A stretch of 35,520 bases of DNA from Synergistales bacterium 54_24 (GTDB lineage: Bacteria > Synergistota > Synergistia > Synergistales > Thermosynergistaceae): contig LGFQ01000008.1 of NCBI GenBank assembly GCA_001508935.1, positions 1 through 35,520 on the forward strand, given 5' to 3'. The position numbers were made by a program, and so were the translations under genes. Shown here in pieces: positions 13,471 to 21,436 of the stretch (position 1 is its first letter; each line of letters starts with the position of its first letter). Below the pieces are notes generated by a model, which did not search any database, was not told the DNA's origin, and saw nothing but the letters and a program-made list of their open reading frames with translations.

Positions 13471-14709
13471 CTATAGGAAACTCTTTACAATATCGCGCAT
13501 CGGCTCTTCCCTTGGGCGAATCAGTCTGACGCTTCCCTCTTCGACCAACACCTCTGCTGGCTTGGCTGTGGAATTGTAGTTCGAGCTCATCACGTAGCCA
13601 TAAGCCCCGGCATGAAGTATCGCCACAACATCTCCTGTCTCTGACGCAGAGGGGAAAGGTCGGTCGCGGCCAAACTCATCCGTGCTTTCGCAAATCCTCC
13701 CCACTATAGTAGTCGGGATTAGATCGTTCATGGGACGCGTGACATTTACGATCTCGTGATATGCCTTATACAGGGCCGGGCGCATAAGAACGTTCATGCC
13801 CCCGTCCAACCCAACAATGGGAGGGTCGGTTCGCTTTATCGAGCAAATTTTACACAGCAGCACGCCAGCGCTCGCAAGGAGGTAACGCCCCGGTTCAGCG
13901 TAAACCTCCACTTTTTCTATGTTGGGCAAAGAGGCGATCCCATCTCCGATCGCCCTTACGTCGAGCTCGGTCTCGTCGGGTTTGTACGGGACGCCAAAGC
14001 CGCCGCCGAAGTCTATGGCTACCGCCCCCACATCAAGGGCAAAATCGAGCAAAAACGATGCCAGACGGATGAAGTGAGAGGGATCGAATATGCCGGAACC
14101 CACCATGGCATGTACTCCGAACTCTATGCCCATATCGCCGATCTCCCGCGCCACAATCCTCGCATCGTCGGGCTTCATGCCGAACTTCGACCCCTCCCCG
14201 CCGAGGATCAGAGAAAAGGCCCCTCTTCCCCAACCCGGGTTGAGCCGAATGAATAGCCTCTTAGGGCGGGGAGCACCCTCGCTCAAAAGCTCTTTGACGA
14301 GATCCCACGCTGCTGGGTCGTCGAGATTAACCGTAGCTTTGAGCCTCAATGCCGCCTCAAGCTCCTCTCTTGTATAAAAGATGCCGGAAAGCATGTAAGG
14401 AGCGCCGACCTTCATAGCCAGAGCAGCCTCGTTCAGGTTGGCGCAGTCGAAGCGGACGCCTTCGCTTGCGATGAGCTTTAAAATCTCCACATTATTATTG
14501 GCCTTTACGGCGTACATGAGATGAAAGCGAGGAATAGCGCCGAACGCATTCTTTAAAACCTTTATTCTGCAGCGCACCTCGTCAGAGGCATAGACATAAA
14601 GAGGAGTGCCATACCTTCGGGCAAGATCCTCCAGGTTCATTCCACACCAGTGGAGCTTTCCGCCCTTCCGAGAAAAGTTAGTCCCAAACGCGGAGTGCGC
14701 TTCAACCAA
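13471..14709 (-). CDS. lysA: Diaminopimelate decarboxylase
   Basis: This PLP enzyme converts meso-diaminopimelate to L-lysine, the last step of lysine synthesis. The 412 residues show the alanine-racemase-fold barrel with the PLP lysine in YAVKAN (Lys69), HAMVGSG at 200-206, the phosphate-binding GGGFG at 235-239 and EPGRYL at 272-277. The partner-subunit active-site loop CESTDEFGRD at 340-349 and GAYGYVMSSNYN at 368-379 complete the family signature. The start is a TTG with AGGTGG ten bases upstream and a reasonable promoter at 14743-14771. It is monocistronic. The TA-like pair follows it in the same direction. A related group IV decarboxylase acting on another amino acid is the main alternative, but the loop sequence favours LysA. 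Confidence 0.9.
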   Translation of the reverse strand: MVEAHSAFGTNFSRKGGKLHWCGMNLEDLARRYGTPLYVYASDEVRCRIKVLKNAFGAIPRFHLMYAVKANNNVEILKLIASEGVRFDCANLNEAALAMKVGAPYMLSGIFYTREELEAALRLKATVNLDDPAAWDLVKELLSEGAPRPKRLFIRLNPGWGRGAFSLILGGEGSKFGMKPDDARIVAREIGDMGIEFGVHAMVGSGIFDPSHFIRLASFLLDFALDVGAVAIDFGGGFGVPYKPDETELDVRAIGDGIASLPNIEKVEVYAEPGRYLLASAGVLLCKICSIKRTDPPIVGLDGGMNVLMRPALYKAYHEIVNVTRPMNDLIPTTIVGRICESTDEFGRDRPFPSASETGDVVAILHAGAYGYVMSSNYNSTAKPAEVLVEEGSVRLIRPREEPMRDIVKSFL

Positions 14710-14742
14710 CCCCGTTCGCCACCTTTCAAATTCAACAGAACC

Positions 14743-14771
14743 ACTATAAAGTTATTGTAACTCCACAGCAA
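14743..14771 (-). promoter_or_regulatory. Promoter upstream of lysA
   Basis: On the minus strand TTGCTG (14766-14771) and TATAGT (14743-14748) are 17 bases apart, about 34 bases before the TTG start. No lysine riboswitch structure is recognisable in this short leader. Confidence 0.5.
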
Positions 14772-14847
14772 TATAACAGATAGTCAAGCCAACCGATGCG
14801 CATAGTTCAACCAGCAGCACACTCTAAAGCAGCTATAAAGGCCCATG

Positions 14848-15384
14848 TCAGGCATGCGGCCCAAGGCTTTTTATGACCTCGGCGATCTCTAAGGCAAGGT
14901 CATCTCTGTTTTCTTTCGTCACGAGAAACAGTCGCACATCGGTCCTCGCCTTTATCCCCTCTATAAACGCATCACCCCTAAGGGCAACCGTGCCGAGAAG
15001 CAGAACAGAGGCGTCCAGCAGCGCAACCACCAATCTCCTGAACTTGGCAGAGAGGCATTCCATTTTGCCTATCTCGTCTATGAGCACCAGGAAATTTTGG
15101 GGGTCGAAAAACGGAATGCCCTCGAGGAACTCGTCAAACCCCGCCACATCGACACCGTACTTGCTCACCCTGTAAGGGCTTTTGATGTCGATATGCGAAA
15201 ACAACCGCCTGGCGCCGTCGAGCTCCACGGCCTCAAACCCCACGCGCATTCCTCTGTCTCTGATCTCCGCCGTATAAAAACCGCAACATCTCCATTCGAC
15301 CTGCTCGATCGCCTTCAAAACGAGCGTAGTCTTGCCTACGCCGGGCGACCCTGTGACGAGCAAGTTTCTGACGTTACCGGTCAC
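14848..15384 (-). CDS. THEP1-type nucleoside-triphosphatase
   Basis: This is a 178-residue P-loop NTPase of the THEP1/NTPase_1 family, which hydrolyses nucleoside triphosphates and is found in archaea and thermophilic bacteria. Walker A is GSPGVGKTT at residues 12-20, and Walker B with the family signature is LIDEIGKMEC at 101-110. I use the GTG at 15384, whose last bases form the stop codon of the formamidase gene (4-base overlap). Homologues begin right before the RNLLVTGSPG strand. The open frame extends up to a TTG at 15417 but without a ribosome site. The partnership with the upstream amidase is unexplained. THEP1's biological role is not known in detail. Confidence 0.82.
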   Translation of the reverse strand: MTGNVRNLLVTGSPGVGKTTLVLKAIEQVEWRCCGFYTAEIRDRGMRVGFEAVELDGARRLFSHIDIKSPYRVSKYGVDVAGFDEFLEGIPFFDPQNFLVLIDEIGKMECLSAKFRRLVVALLDASVLLLGTVALRGDAFIEGIKARTDVRLFLVTKENRDDLALEIAEVIKSLGPHA

Positions 15385-16673
15385 GACGACAGATAGTGGG
15401 AGCGTACGAGGTTCCAAAGGCCGTGGCTTTCAAGGTCATGACGCGGCACGAGCATCGTAACGTTCACCACTCCAGGGAGCCTGCCGATGTTCGCCTCTCC
15501 AGTTATGGTGCAGCGGTTCCTAACCTCGGGCAGCGGCATATCGAAAAGCCTGGAGATGCGCGAGAGGGCGCATTCGACGGCTGCGTTCAAGTCTTTGCCG
15601 GTGCCGACCATTTGTATGGGCAAGCTCTCTTCCAAGAGTTGAAATCCCCAAAAGGCCGCGATCTTTTTGGCCTTCTCTATTTCTTCAGGCGTACGAAGGC
15701 GCGCTATCTGAGGCAGGTCCTCAGGGCGGGGCAGAATTATAGGCCCTTCGAGCTTTAATCCCTTTACGATGGAGACCTCTAAAACCACCTCCGCAGATAC
15801 GTCAGCCGTGTGACCTGCTATTTCGCCATCTCCCATCATTGCGTGCACGTCGCCGACGTATATCCCTCCGCCTTCCACTTTAACGGGGCAAATGACGATG
15901 GACCCCTCGACCACCTCGTTTATGTCCATGTGGCCATCGGTGCGCATCTCGAGTTGTTCCTCCGTCAAGGCGTATTCGTGAGGAGCGCCCACCAGAAAAG
16001 CGCCGAAGTCTCCTGCGTTATGCGATGACGGAATCGGGACAGCCGGGCACGTGCCCAAATTTCCCACCATCGGCTTTAAAGGGATGACGATGCCGGCAAT
16101 TTCGCCGCGGGCCATTAAATTTGCCGAATATTGCTTTGAGCTCGGCGGCAAGAAGCTGAAGGACGAAGCATCCTTGGCGATCTCGCCGGCCACCTCCGGG
16201 GGAACGGTGACGGCCAAAGTCCTATCTACATCCATAAGGACCGTATATGTGCTCTCCAAGCGGAACGGCTGGACCGAAGAATGACAATTGGCGCATTTTA
16301 TGGACCCCTCACCCACACCATCGACATACGTCTTCGGGTTTATCGTGCCACAGTTAGGACAGCGCTTCGCCACGAAGGGATCTCCGATGAAGTGTTCCTC
16401 TTGGGGCAGATCGGTCCCGGAGGTGGTGGCCAAAGAAAGCACTCTCACTCGGCGCACCTTCACGGCAATTGCGTCTCCCACTTCTGCTCCATCCACCGCA
16501 ATCGGCTTGGTGACCTCGTGTCCGCTCGGATAATCTGGGGTTATCATGGGCCCCCAACAGCCTGGGCTCGTCCTAACTACGATGACCCCTCCGTCGCGCA
16601 CTGGCCCCAAAAACGGCTCACCGGGGTCTAAAACCCAGCTCATATCGTCTGCATGGACTATCTGTTTGGCCAT
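15381..16673 (-). CDS. Acetamidase/formamidase family protein with a four-cysteine insert
   Basis: This is a 430-residue member of the acetamidase/formamidase (FmdA_AmdA) family, which hydrolyses short amides to the acid and ammonia. Family signatures include SPGCWGPMITPDYPSGH (36-52), NAGDFGAFLVGAPH near 220-233 and GGIYVGDVHAMMGDGEI near 266-282. Inside the N-terminal half two knuckles, CPNC (105-108) and CANC (127-130), look like a zinc ribbon. The ATG at 16673 has AGGGAGATGAG upstream and is preferred to the ATG at 16694. An extended -10 promoter lies at 16712-16720. The gene is translationally coupled to the THEP1 gene. The substrate is unknown; amides from amino-acid fermentation are plausible. 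Confidence 0.85.
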   Translation of the reverse strand: MAKQIVHADDMSWVLDPGEPFLGPVRDGGVIVVRTSPGCWGPMITPDYPSGHEVTKPIAVDGAEVGDAIAVKVRRVRVLSLATTSGTDLPQEEHFIGDPFVAKRCPNCGTINPKTYVDGVGEGSIKCANCHSSVQPFRLESTYTVLMDVDRTLAVTVPPEVAGEIAKDASSFSFLPPSSKQYSANLMARGEIAGIVIPLKPMVGNLGTCPAVPIPSSHNAGDFGAFLVGAPHEYALTEEQLEMRTDGHMDINEVVEGSIVICPVKVEGGGIYVGDVHAMMGDGEIAGHTADVSAEVVLEVSIVKGLKLEGPIILPRPEDLPQIARLRTPEEIEKAKKIAAFWGFQLLEESLPIQMVGTGKDLNAAVECALSRISRLFDMPLPEVRNRCTITGEANIGRLPGVVNVTMLVPRHDLESHGLWNLVRSHYLSS

Positions 16674-16711
16674 AATTCTCATCTCCCTCATCACCGGATT
16701 TGTTCAAGTAT

Positions 16712-16720
16712 TTTATACCA
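16712..16720 (-). promoter_or_regulatory. Extended -10 promoter of the formamidase operon
   Basis: On the minus strand TGGTATAAA fits an extended -10 box, about 38 bases before the ATG at 16673. The -35 region is poor. A TATACT at 16824-16829 on the plus strand may drive the divergent aldolase-like gene. Confidence 0.5.
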
Positions 16721-16871
16721 CAGAGACCTTATCTCATAACTCTCTATCCCATCACCACACCTACAAAACCTGCCACGCCGAAAATTCCCTCAAACGGGAT
16801 TCCAAAATGGCGACTTTTTCGTTTATACTAAGTTCAATAGAGAGAACCAACTTGAGAAGGGAGGCAAGAAG

Positions 16872-18140
16872 ATGCGCTCAGAGGAAGCAACTTACAAGGA
16901 GATGCTAAAGAAACGCCCCCTGAACGTACAAGCTATATATGGGAACGAGCCGGTCGGATTGGTGAACGGCAGGGATATCATAGCCGCGGCCAGGAGGGCA
17001 GGGGTCACCATACTCGCCGCCAATGCCCGCAACCCCCTGACGATAAAGGGAGTGCTCAAGGCGGCGGCGAAATTAGATGCGGCGGTGCTCTTGGAGCTAG
17101 CCAAGTCGGAGTCGACCTACTGCGGTTGCACATATGACAACGTCCCAGACTATGCCGTCCGCTATTCGAAGGAATTGGGACACGGCGTGATCTTCGGGCT
17201 CCACGTAGACCACTACGCAATAAAATCTACAGAGGAGCTCATGCGGGCTATTTCCCATCTGCGGCATATAGTAGAGAGAGGGTGGACGTCCATAGCCATA
17301 GACGCCTCGCACAATCCGGACTGGGAGAACTTATGCTTTACGAGGGATGCGGCTATGCATATTCCCCCGTACTTGGGGCTCGAGGTGGAAGTCGGAGAGA
17401 TCAAGGGCCCAGGAGAACTCACTACTGTCGAAGAGGCGCTCTTCTTCGTCGGAGGCCTGAACGCCTGGTGCATCTTCCCAGATCTCCTCGCCATCTCCAA
17501 CGGCAGCCTCCACGGCACGTACGACAGATCCAAGGGAGAGATCGAAGGGATAGATCTTAAGAGGACATCGGAGATCGCCCAGGCAGTAAGCCGTTACGGG
17601 GTTTCGATAGCCCAGCACGGCGTATCCGGTACGCCGATAGAGAAAGTCTCTCACTTTTCAACGCATGGCATTGCGAAGGCCAATGTCGCCACGCTATGGC
17701 AAAATGTGCTCTTCGGCGTTAAAATGGAGCCTGAGACGGGAAATGCCATCATAGAGAATGACTCTTATGTAAAGGAGCCGGACCGCGGCATATCGGAAGA
17801 GCTGTGGCGGAAAATCGTAGCGTGGGCCGACGAGCAAGGCTACAGCCGTAAAGACGGAGATTACAAAAAGGCGAACAAGCCATTTCATGATCAGATTATG
17901 TCTCTTCCTGCAGAAATTCAGGAAAGGATCGTGGAAGAGACCGCATGGTGGGCAGAGCGCTTTATAAAGGCGCTGAAGTCTGAAGGCACGGCCGAACTGG
18001 TTTTGGAGGAGGTCTCCAAGAGGCCCGACCACAATTCGGCGCCTGAGAGGGAGATCTTTCACAAAAGGAGCGAGTTTACCCCAGAGCGCGCTCCACAAAA
18101 GAGCAAAACTCCGTCAGGCAACGCAGCGGATCCAGACTGA
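16872..18140 (+). CDS. Class II fructose/tagatose-bisphosphate aldolase family protein
   Basis: This is a 422-residue zinc-dependent class II aldolase family member. The catalytic/metal region GLHVDHY lies at 109-115. The glutamate strand LGLEVEVGEIKG follows near 172-183. The loops that hold phosphate and metal are changed from the textbook form: SNGSLHGTY near 213-221 and AQHGVSGTP near 249-257, still keeping the histidines. The protein is about 100 residues longer than typical FbaA/GatY. The extra part is a C-terminal helical region and a polar tail rich in Pro, Lys and Ser (about 385-422). The ATG has GGGAGG ten bases upstream. It is monocistronic and ends at a hairpin. The substrate could be fructose bisphosphate or another sugar phosphate; I do not assign one. 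Confidence 0.78.
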   Translation: MRSEEATYKEMLKKRPLNVQAIYGNEPVGLVNGRDIIAAARRAGVTILAANARNPLTIKGVLKAAAKLDAAVLLELAKSESTYCGCTYDNVPDYAVRYSKELGHGVIFGLHVDHYAIKSTEELMRAISHLRHIVERGWTSIAIDASHNPDWENLCFTRDAAMHIPPYLGLEVEVGEIKGPGELTTVEEALFFVGGLNAWCIFPDLLAISNGSLHGTYDRSKGEIEGIDLKRTSEIAQAVSRYGVSIAQHGVSGTPIEKVSHFSTHGIAKANVATLWQNVLFGVKMEPETGNAIIENDSYVKEPDRGISEELWRKIVAWADEQGYSRKDGDYKKANKPFHDQIMSLPAEIQERIVEETAWWAERFIKALKSEGTAELVLEEVSKRPDHNSAPEREIFHKRSEFTPERAPQKSKTPSGNAADPD

Positions 18141-18187
18141 GCACCTTTTCAAAGAGCCGCCGATGTAGTATCATTTATAAAATAGGT

Positions 18188-18212
18188 GGGGTGGCCTTAA
18201 GCCACCCCTTTA
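18188..18212 (+). terminator. Terminator between the aldolase-like gene and RNase J
   Basis: GGGGTGGC (18188-18195) and GCCACCCC (18201-18208) form an 8-bp stem with a five-base loop, followed by TTTATT. It lies 47 bases after the aldolase stop and 20 bases before the RNase J start. It could end the upstream transcript or attenuate the downstream operon. Confidence 0.6.
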
Positions 18213-18231
18213 TTGTGTTGGAGGTGAACTG

Positions 18232-19971
18232 ATGCCCATCACGAGCGGGCAGAGAAACAAGAAGACAAAGCGAGGGCGAAAGGAGCTCCGATTTATACCT
18301 CTGGGCGGAATGGGAGAGATCGGCAAGAACATCTCCCTCCTCGAATATGGAAACGACATCCTCGTCATAGATTCGGGGCTTAAATTTCCCGATGAGGACA
18401 TGCTCGGCATCGACTTCGTCATACCGGATTTCAGTTATCTGTTGGAAAACAAAAATAAGATCCGAGGCCTAATCCTCACTCACGGCCACGAAGACCACAT
18501 AGGGTCGCTCCCGTTTCTGTTGCCCCAGATCGATGTTCCCATCTATGGCACTCGCCTGACATTGGGGCTTGTAAACCATAAATTCCAAGAGCTAAGACCG
18601 GATTATGCCATCAAAGCGAATGAAGTGCACGCAGGTGAAGCGATGAGATTAGGGTGCTTTAATGTGCATTTTATGTCCACATGTCACTCCATCCCCGATT
18701 CTTTGGGTTTGGCCATCGAGACGCCGGTGGGCAACGTCATCCATTCGGGAGATTTCAAGTTCGACCCTACACCATTGGACGCACGCCCTCCGGACTACTC
18801 CACATTGGTCAAGTTCGGCCATAAAGGAGTGCTACTCCTGCTTTCGGATTCGACGAATGCCGAAGAGCCCGGATATACGCCTTCAGAGCGGGGCGTAGGC
18901 CAGACACTGGAAGGGATCTTTCGGCTTCACCAGAACAAGCGCATAGTGCTCTCCATGTTCGCCTCTAATCTGCACCGCATAAACCAGGTGATACAGACGG
19001 CTCTGCGCTTCAATCGAAAGGTGGCTCTGATAGGCAGGAGTATGAACGCCAACGTAGAGCTCGCCAGGCAACTGGGCTACATCGACGTAGACGACAGCGC
19101 TTTCGTGCCGCCTCAGGCGCTCGAGGGAATGCGTTACAATCGAGTGGCCGTCCTCACTACCGGAAGTCAAGGAGAGCCCTTTTCCGGCTTGGTCCTCATG
19201 AGCAAGGGAGAACACAAATATATCAAATTGGGGCCCAAAGACTTGGTGGTGATAAGTGCCCTCCCGATCCCGGGAAACGAAAAACTGGTGAGCCGCACGA
19301 TAGACAACCTATTCCGCAAGGGGTGCGAGGTGATATATGAAGGCGACCGCCAAACACACGTATCGGGGCACGCCTCACAGGAGGAGCTCAAAATGATGCT
19401 GAGCATGGTCAAACCTCGTTATTTCGTTCCGATACACGGGGAATATCGCCACTTGGTGCGTCATGCCCAGTTGGCCCACGAACTCGGCATGGAGCCTCGC
19501 GACGTTTTTGTCTTGGAAAATGGCGATGTACTGTCTTTTAACCAAGAACGTGCGAGAGTTAAAGACCCCGTGCGGGCCGGCGCATTTTTGATCGACGGAG
19601 CCTCTATGGGCGAGATCGAGGGGAGCATATTGCAGGAGAGGCGTCTGCTCGCGGAAGATGGCATCATCGCGGTATCGGTCACAGTAGATGAAAACATGTC
19701 GTTGTGCGCTCCTCCATTGATCGAAAGCCGCGGTTTTCTCCATCAGGATGAGGCCGGCGAACTATACAAGAGGCTCGAAAATGCCATTGCGGCCTTTATA
19801 AAGCGAGCCAAGGGTGAATGTCCCGAAGCGATATCTCAAGCTATAGTGACAGCCGTGAGGCGAGAATTGAAACATCTCTCCAAGAGCCTTCCTGTCGTGC
19901 TGCCTTCCGTGACGGTGCTTCAGAGCCGGTCTGGCCTCGCCGAATCCCACTGGGAGAGCAAGGCATCTTAA
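18232..19971 (+). CDS. rnj: Ribonuclease J
   Basis: This is a 579-residue metallo-beta-lactamase/beta-CASP ribonuclease with 5'-3' exonuclease and endonuclease activity in mRNA decay and RNA maturation. The metal site is THGHEDHIGS (His84, His86, Asp88, His89). Further ligands are in HSGDFKFD near 171-178 and DSTNAE near 205. The beta-CASP part carries GSQGEP near 308-313 and VSGHASQEEL near 378-387, and PIHGEYRHL follows near 401-409. The C-terminal domain is present, so the length is normal. The ATG has GGAGGTG seven bases upstream. It heads the long plus-strand gene run, with uppP 15 bases downstream. It may be J1- or J2-like; many bacteria outside Firmicutes have a single copy. Confidence 0.93.
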   Translation: MPITSGQRNKKTKRGRKELRFIPLGGMGEIGKNISLLEYGNDILVIDSGLKFPDEDMLGIDFVIPDFSYLLENKNKIRGLILTHGHEDHIGSLPFLLPQIDVPIYGTRLTLGLVNHKFQELRPDYAIKANEVHAGEAMRLGCFNVHFMSTCHSIPDSLGLAIETPVGNVIHSGDFKFDPTPLDARPPDYSTLVKFGHKGVLLLLSDSTNAEEPGYTPSERGVGQTLEGIFRLHQNKRIVLSMFASNLHRINQVIQTALRFNRKVALIGRSMNANVELARQLGYIDVDDSAFVPPQALEGMRYNRVAVLTTGSQGEPFSGLVLMSKGEHKYIKLGPKDLVVISALPIPGNEKLVSRTIDNLFRKGCEVIYEGDRQTHVSGHASQEELKMMLSMVKPRYFVPIHGEYRHLVRHAQLAHELGMEPRDVFVLENGDVLSFNQERARVKDPVRAGAFLIDGASMGEIEGSILQERRLLAEDGIIAVSVTVDENMSLCAPPLIESRGFLHQDEAGELYKRLENAIAAFIKRAKGECPEAISQAIVTAVRRELKHLSKSLPVVLPSVTVLQSRSGLAESHWESKAS

Positions 19972-19986
19972 AAGGGGGCAAACTCT

Positions 19987-20790
19987 TTGGAAAACGCCTT
20001 ACTCTTGGGATTGGTGCAAGGGCTGACGGAATTTCTTCCCGTGAGCAGCTCCGGACACCTCGCTCTCGCTCAAATCTTGATGGGGTGGGAAGAGCCTCCT
20101 ATCGCTTACGATGTGCTGCTCCACTTCTCCACGATGGTCGCTACGGCGGCATTCTTTTGGAGCGACATCGTATATCTATTAACAGGATGGTGCGCGGGCA
20201 TTTTTGACCCCACAAGGAGGAGCGGCGAGGGATGGCGCTACGGGTGGGCTATAATATTGGGCACGATGGCTACGGCACCTGTGGCATTTTTAGTCGAGGA
20301 TTTCGCAGAGAGATGGTTCGCTTCCCCGAGCGCTGTGGGCGTAGCTCTGCTGATAACCGCCACGCTGCTTTGGGTATCGACCTCCCGACGAGAGGGAAAT
20401 GTCCCCGTTTCGGCCGCCTTAGGCGCGCTCATGGGGTTAGCTCAAGGTATCGCTGTGGTGCCCGGGCTTTCCCGATCGGGGGCTACGATATCGGCCGGAT
20501 TGATCGCGGGGGCGAGGCGCAAAGACGCCTTCCGCCTCTCTTTCCTCTTATCGTTGCCCGCAATAGCCGGCGCAACCCTCATTCAATGCCTTAGAATGGA
20601 GAGCATCGACGGATTCATCACGGCATTGCCGAGCGGTTGGCTTGTGGGCTGCATCTTAGCCTCAGCGTCGGGTTACCTGGCGCTCGTTTTCCTGAGGCGA
20701 GTGGTGATAAGCGGTCGCTTCAAGGCCTTTGCCGTATATTGCGCGGCGCTGGGGGCGATTTCAATCTTGTTCGAGTACATGACGAGGTGA
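19987..20790 (+). CDS. uppP: Undecaprenyl-diphosphatase (UppP/BacA)
   Basis: This integral membrane phosphatase recycles undecaprenyl diphosphate to the monophosphate lipid carrier for peptidoglycan and polysaccharide export. The 267 residues show both catalytic motifs: QGLTEFLPVSSSGH (11-24) with the essential Glu and Ser/His, and VVPGLSRSGATI (157-168) with Arg163. About seven to eight hydrophobic helices span the chain, and the last ends in LVFLRRVV. The start is a TTG with AGGGGG nine bases upstream. The phosphatase fits with the other envelope genes of the run (csaB, ftsEX, envC-like). Overexpression of homologues gives bacitracin resistance, but this is a housekeeping gene. Confidence 0.95.
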   Translation: MENALLLGLVQGLTEFLPVSSSGHLALAQILMGWEEPPIAYDVLLHFSTMVATAAFFWSDIVYLLTGWCAGIFDPTRRSGEGWRYGWAIILGTMATAPVAFLVEDFAERWFASPSAVGVALLITATLLWVSTSRREGNVPVSAALGALMGLAQGIAVVPGLSRSGATISAGLIAGARRKDAFRLSFLLSLPAIAGATLIQCLRMESIDGFITALPSGWLVGCILASASGYLALVFLRRVVISGRFKAFAVYCAALGAISILFEYMTR

Positions 20791-20809
20791 AAGGCACCAT
20801 GACCACGAC

Positions 20810-21436
20810 ATGACCACAAAAAGCTGCACAACTGAAGTGATCTTGGCCTCGGCCAGTCCCAGAAGGCGCCGTTTACTCGAAGAGATGCTCAATTGGCCCA
20901 TAAAGGTGATGCCCGTCTCGATCGAGGAGCACTTACTGCCAAAAGAAGCCCCCACGGAATCGGCCAAACGGTTGGCTCTTCTCAAGGCAAGTGCCATAGC
21001 TGTTCGCTTCCCAGAATGCCTCGTAATCGGTGCCGATACGCTTGTAGTCGTCGATGGAACCGTCCTGGGCAAGCCCCACGATCGCCACGAAGCGCTCCAA
21101 ATGCTGAAAAAACTCAACGGCAAAAAGCATCTTGTGGTGACGGGAGTGGCGATCTGTCGCGGAGACGAGATCGCTTCAGACGTAGAGGTGACAGAGGTCG
21201 AATTCAGGAATACAAGCGAAGAGGCGTTGGTACGCTACGCAGAGCTGGGCGAAGGGGATGACAAGGCGGGCGCTTACGCCATTCAGGGAAAGGGAGCGCT
21301 CCTCGTGCGCTCCATAAAGGGATGCTATTACAACGTGGTAGGCATGCCACTATATCTTCTAAGTGTACTTCTTGAGCAGTTTGATATACCACTGACTTGC
21401 CAATGGAGGTGCGAAAAGGATGAAGTGGCCCTCTAA
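20810..21436 (+). CDS. maf: Maf-family nucleotide pyrophosphatase
   Basis: This is a 208-residue Maf/YhdE-type nucleoside triphosphate pyrophosphatase that removes non-canonical or modified nucleotides such as methylated UTP, CTP or dTTP. Its over-expression affects septum formation in some bacteria. The substrate loop LASASPRRRRLLEE (12-25) is near the N-terminus. VIGADTLVVVDGTVLGKP follows at about 66-83, and DKAGAYAIQGKGALLV at about 146-161 carries the catalytic acidic residue. The ATG at 20810 is taken as the start; an ATG at 20799 is out of frame. It overlaps the following DUF5693 gene by 17 bases, which supports coupled expression. The exact nucleotide specificity is not readable with certainty. 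Confidence 0.92.
   Translation: MTTKSCTTEVILASASPRRRRLLEEMLNWPIKVMPVSIEEHLLPKEAPTESAKRLALLKASAIAVRFPECLVIGADTLVVVDGTVLGKPHDRHEALQMLKKLNGKKHLVVTGVAICRGDEIASDVEVTEVEFRNTSEEALVRYAELGEGDDKAGAYAIQGKGALLVRSIKGCYYNVVGMPLYLLSVLLEQFDIPLTCQWRCEKDEVAL

Noticed and set aside
13471-14850. Lysine riboswitch before lysA
   Set aside because: The leader between the promoter at 14743 and the start at 14709 is too short for one, and no such fold is visible.
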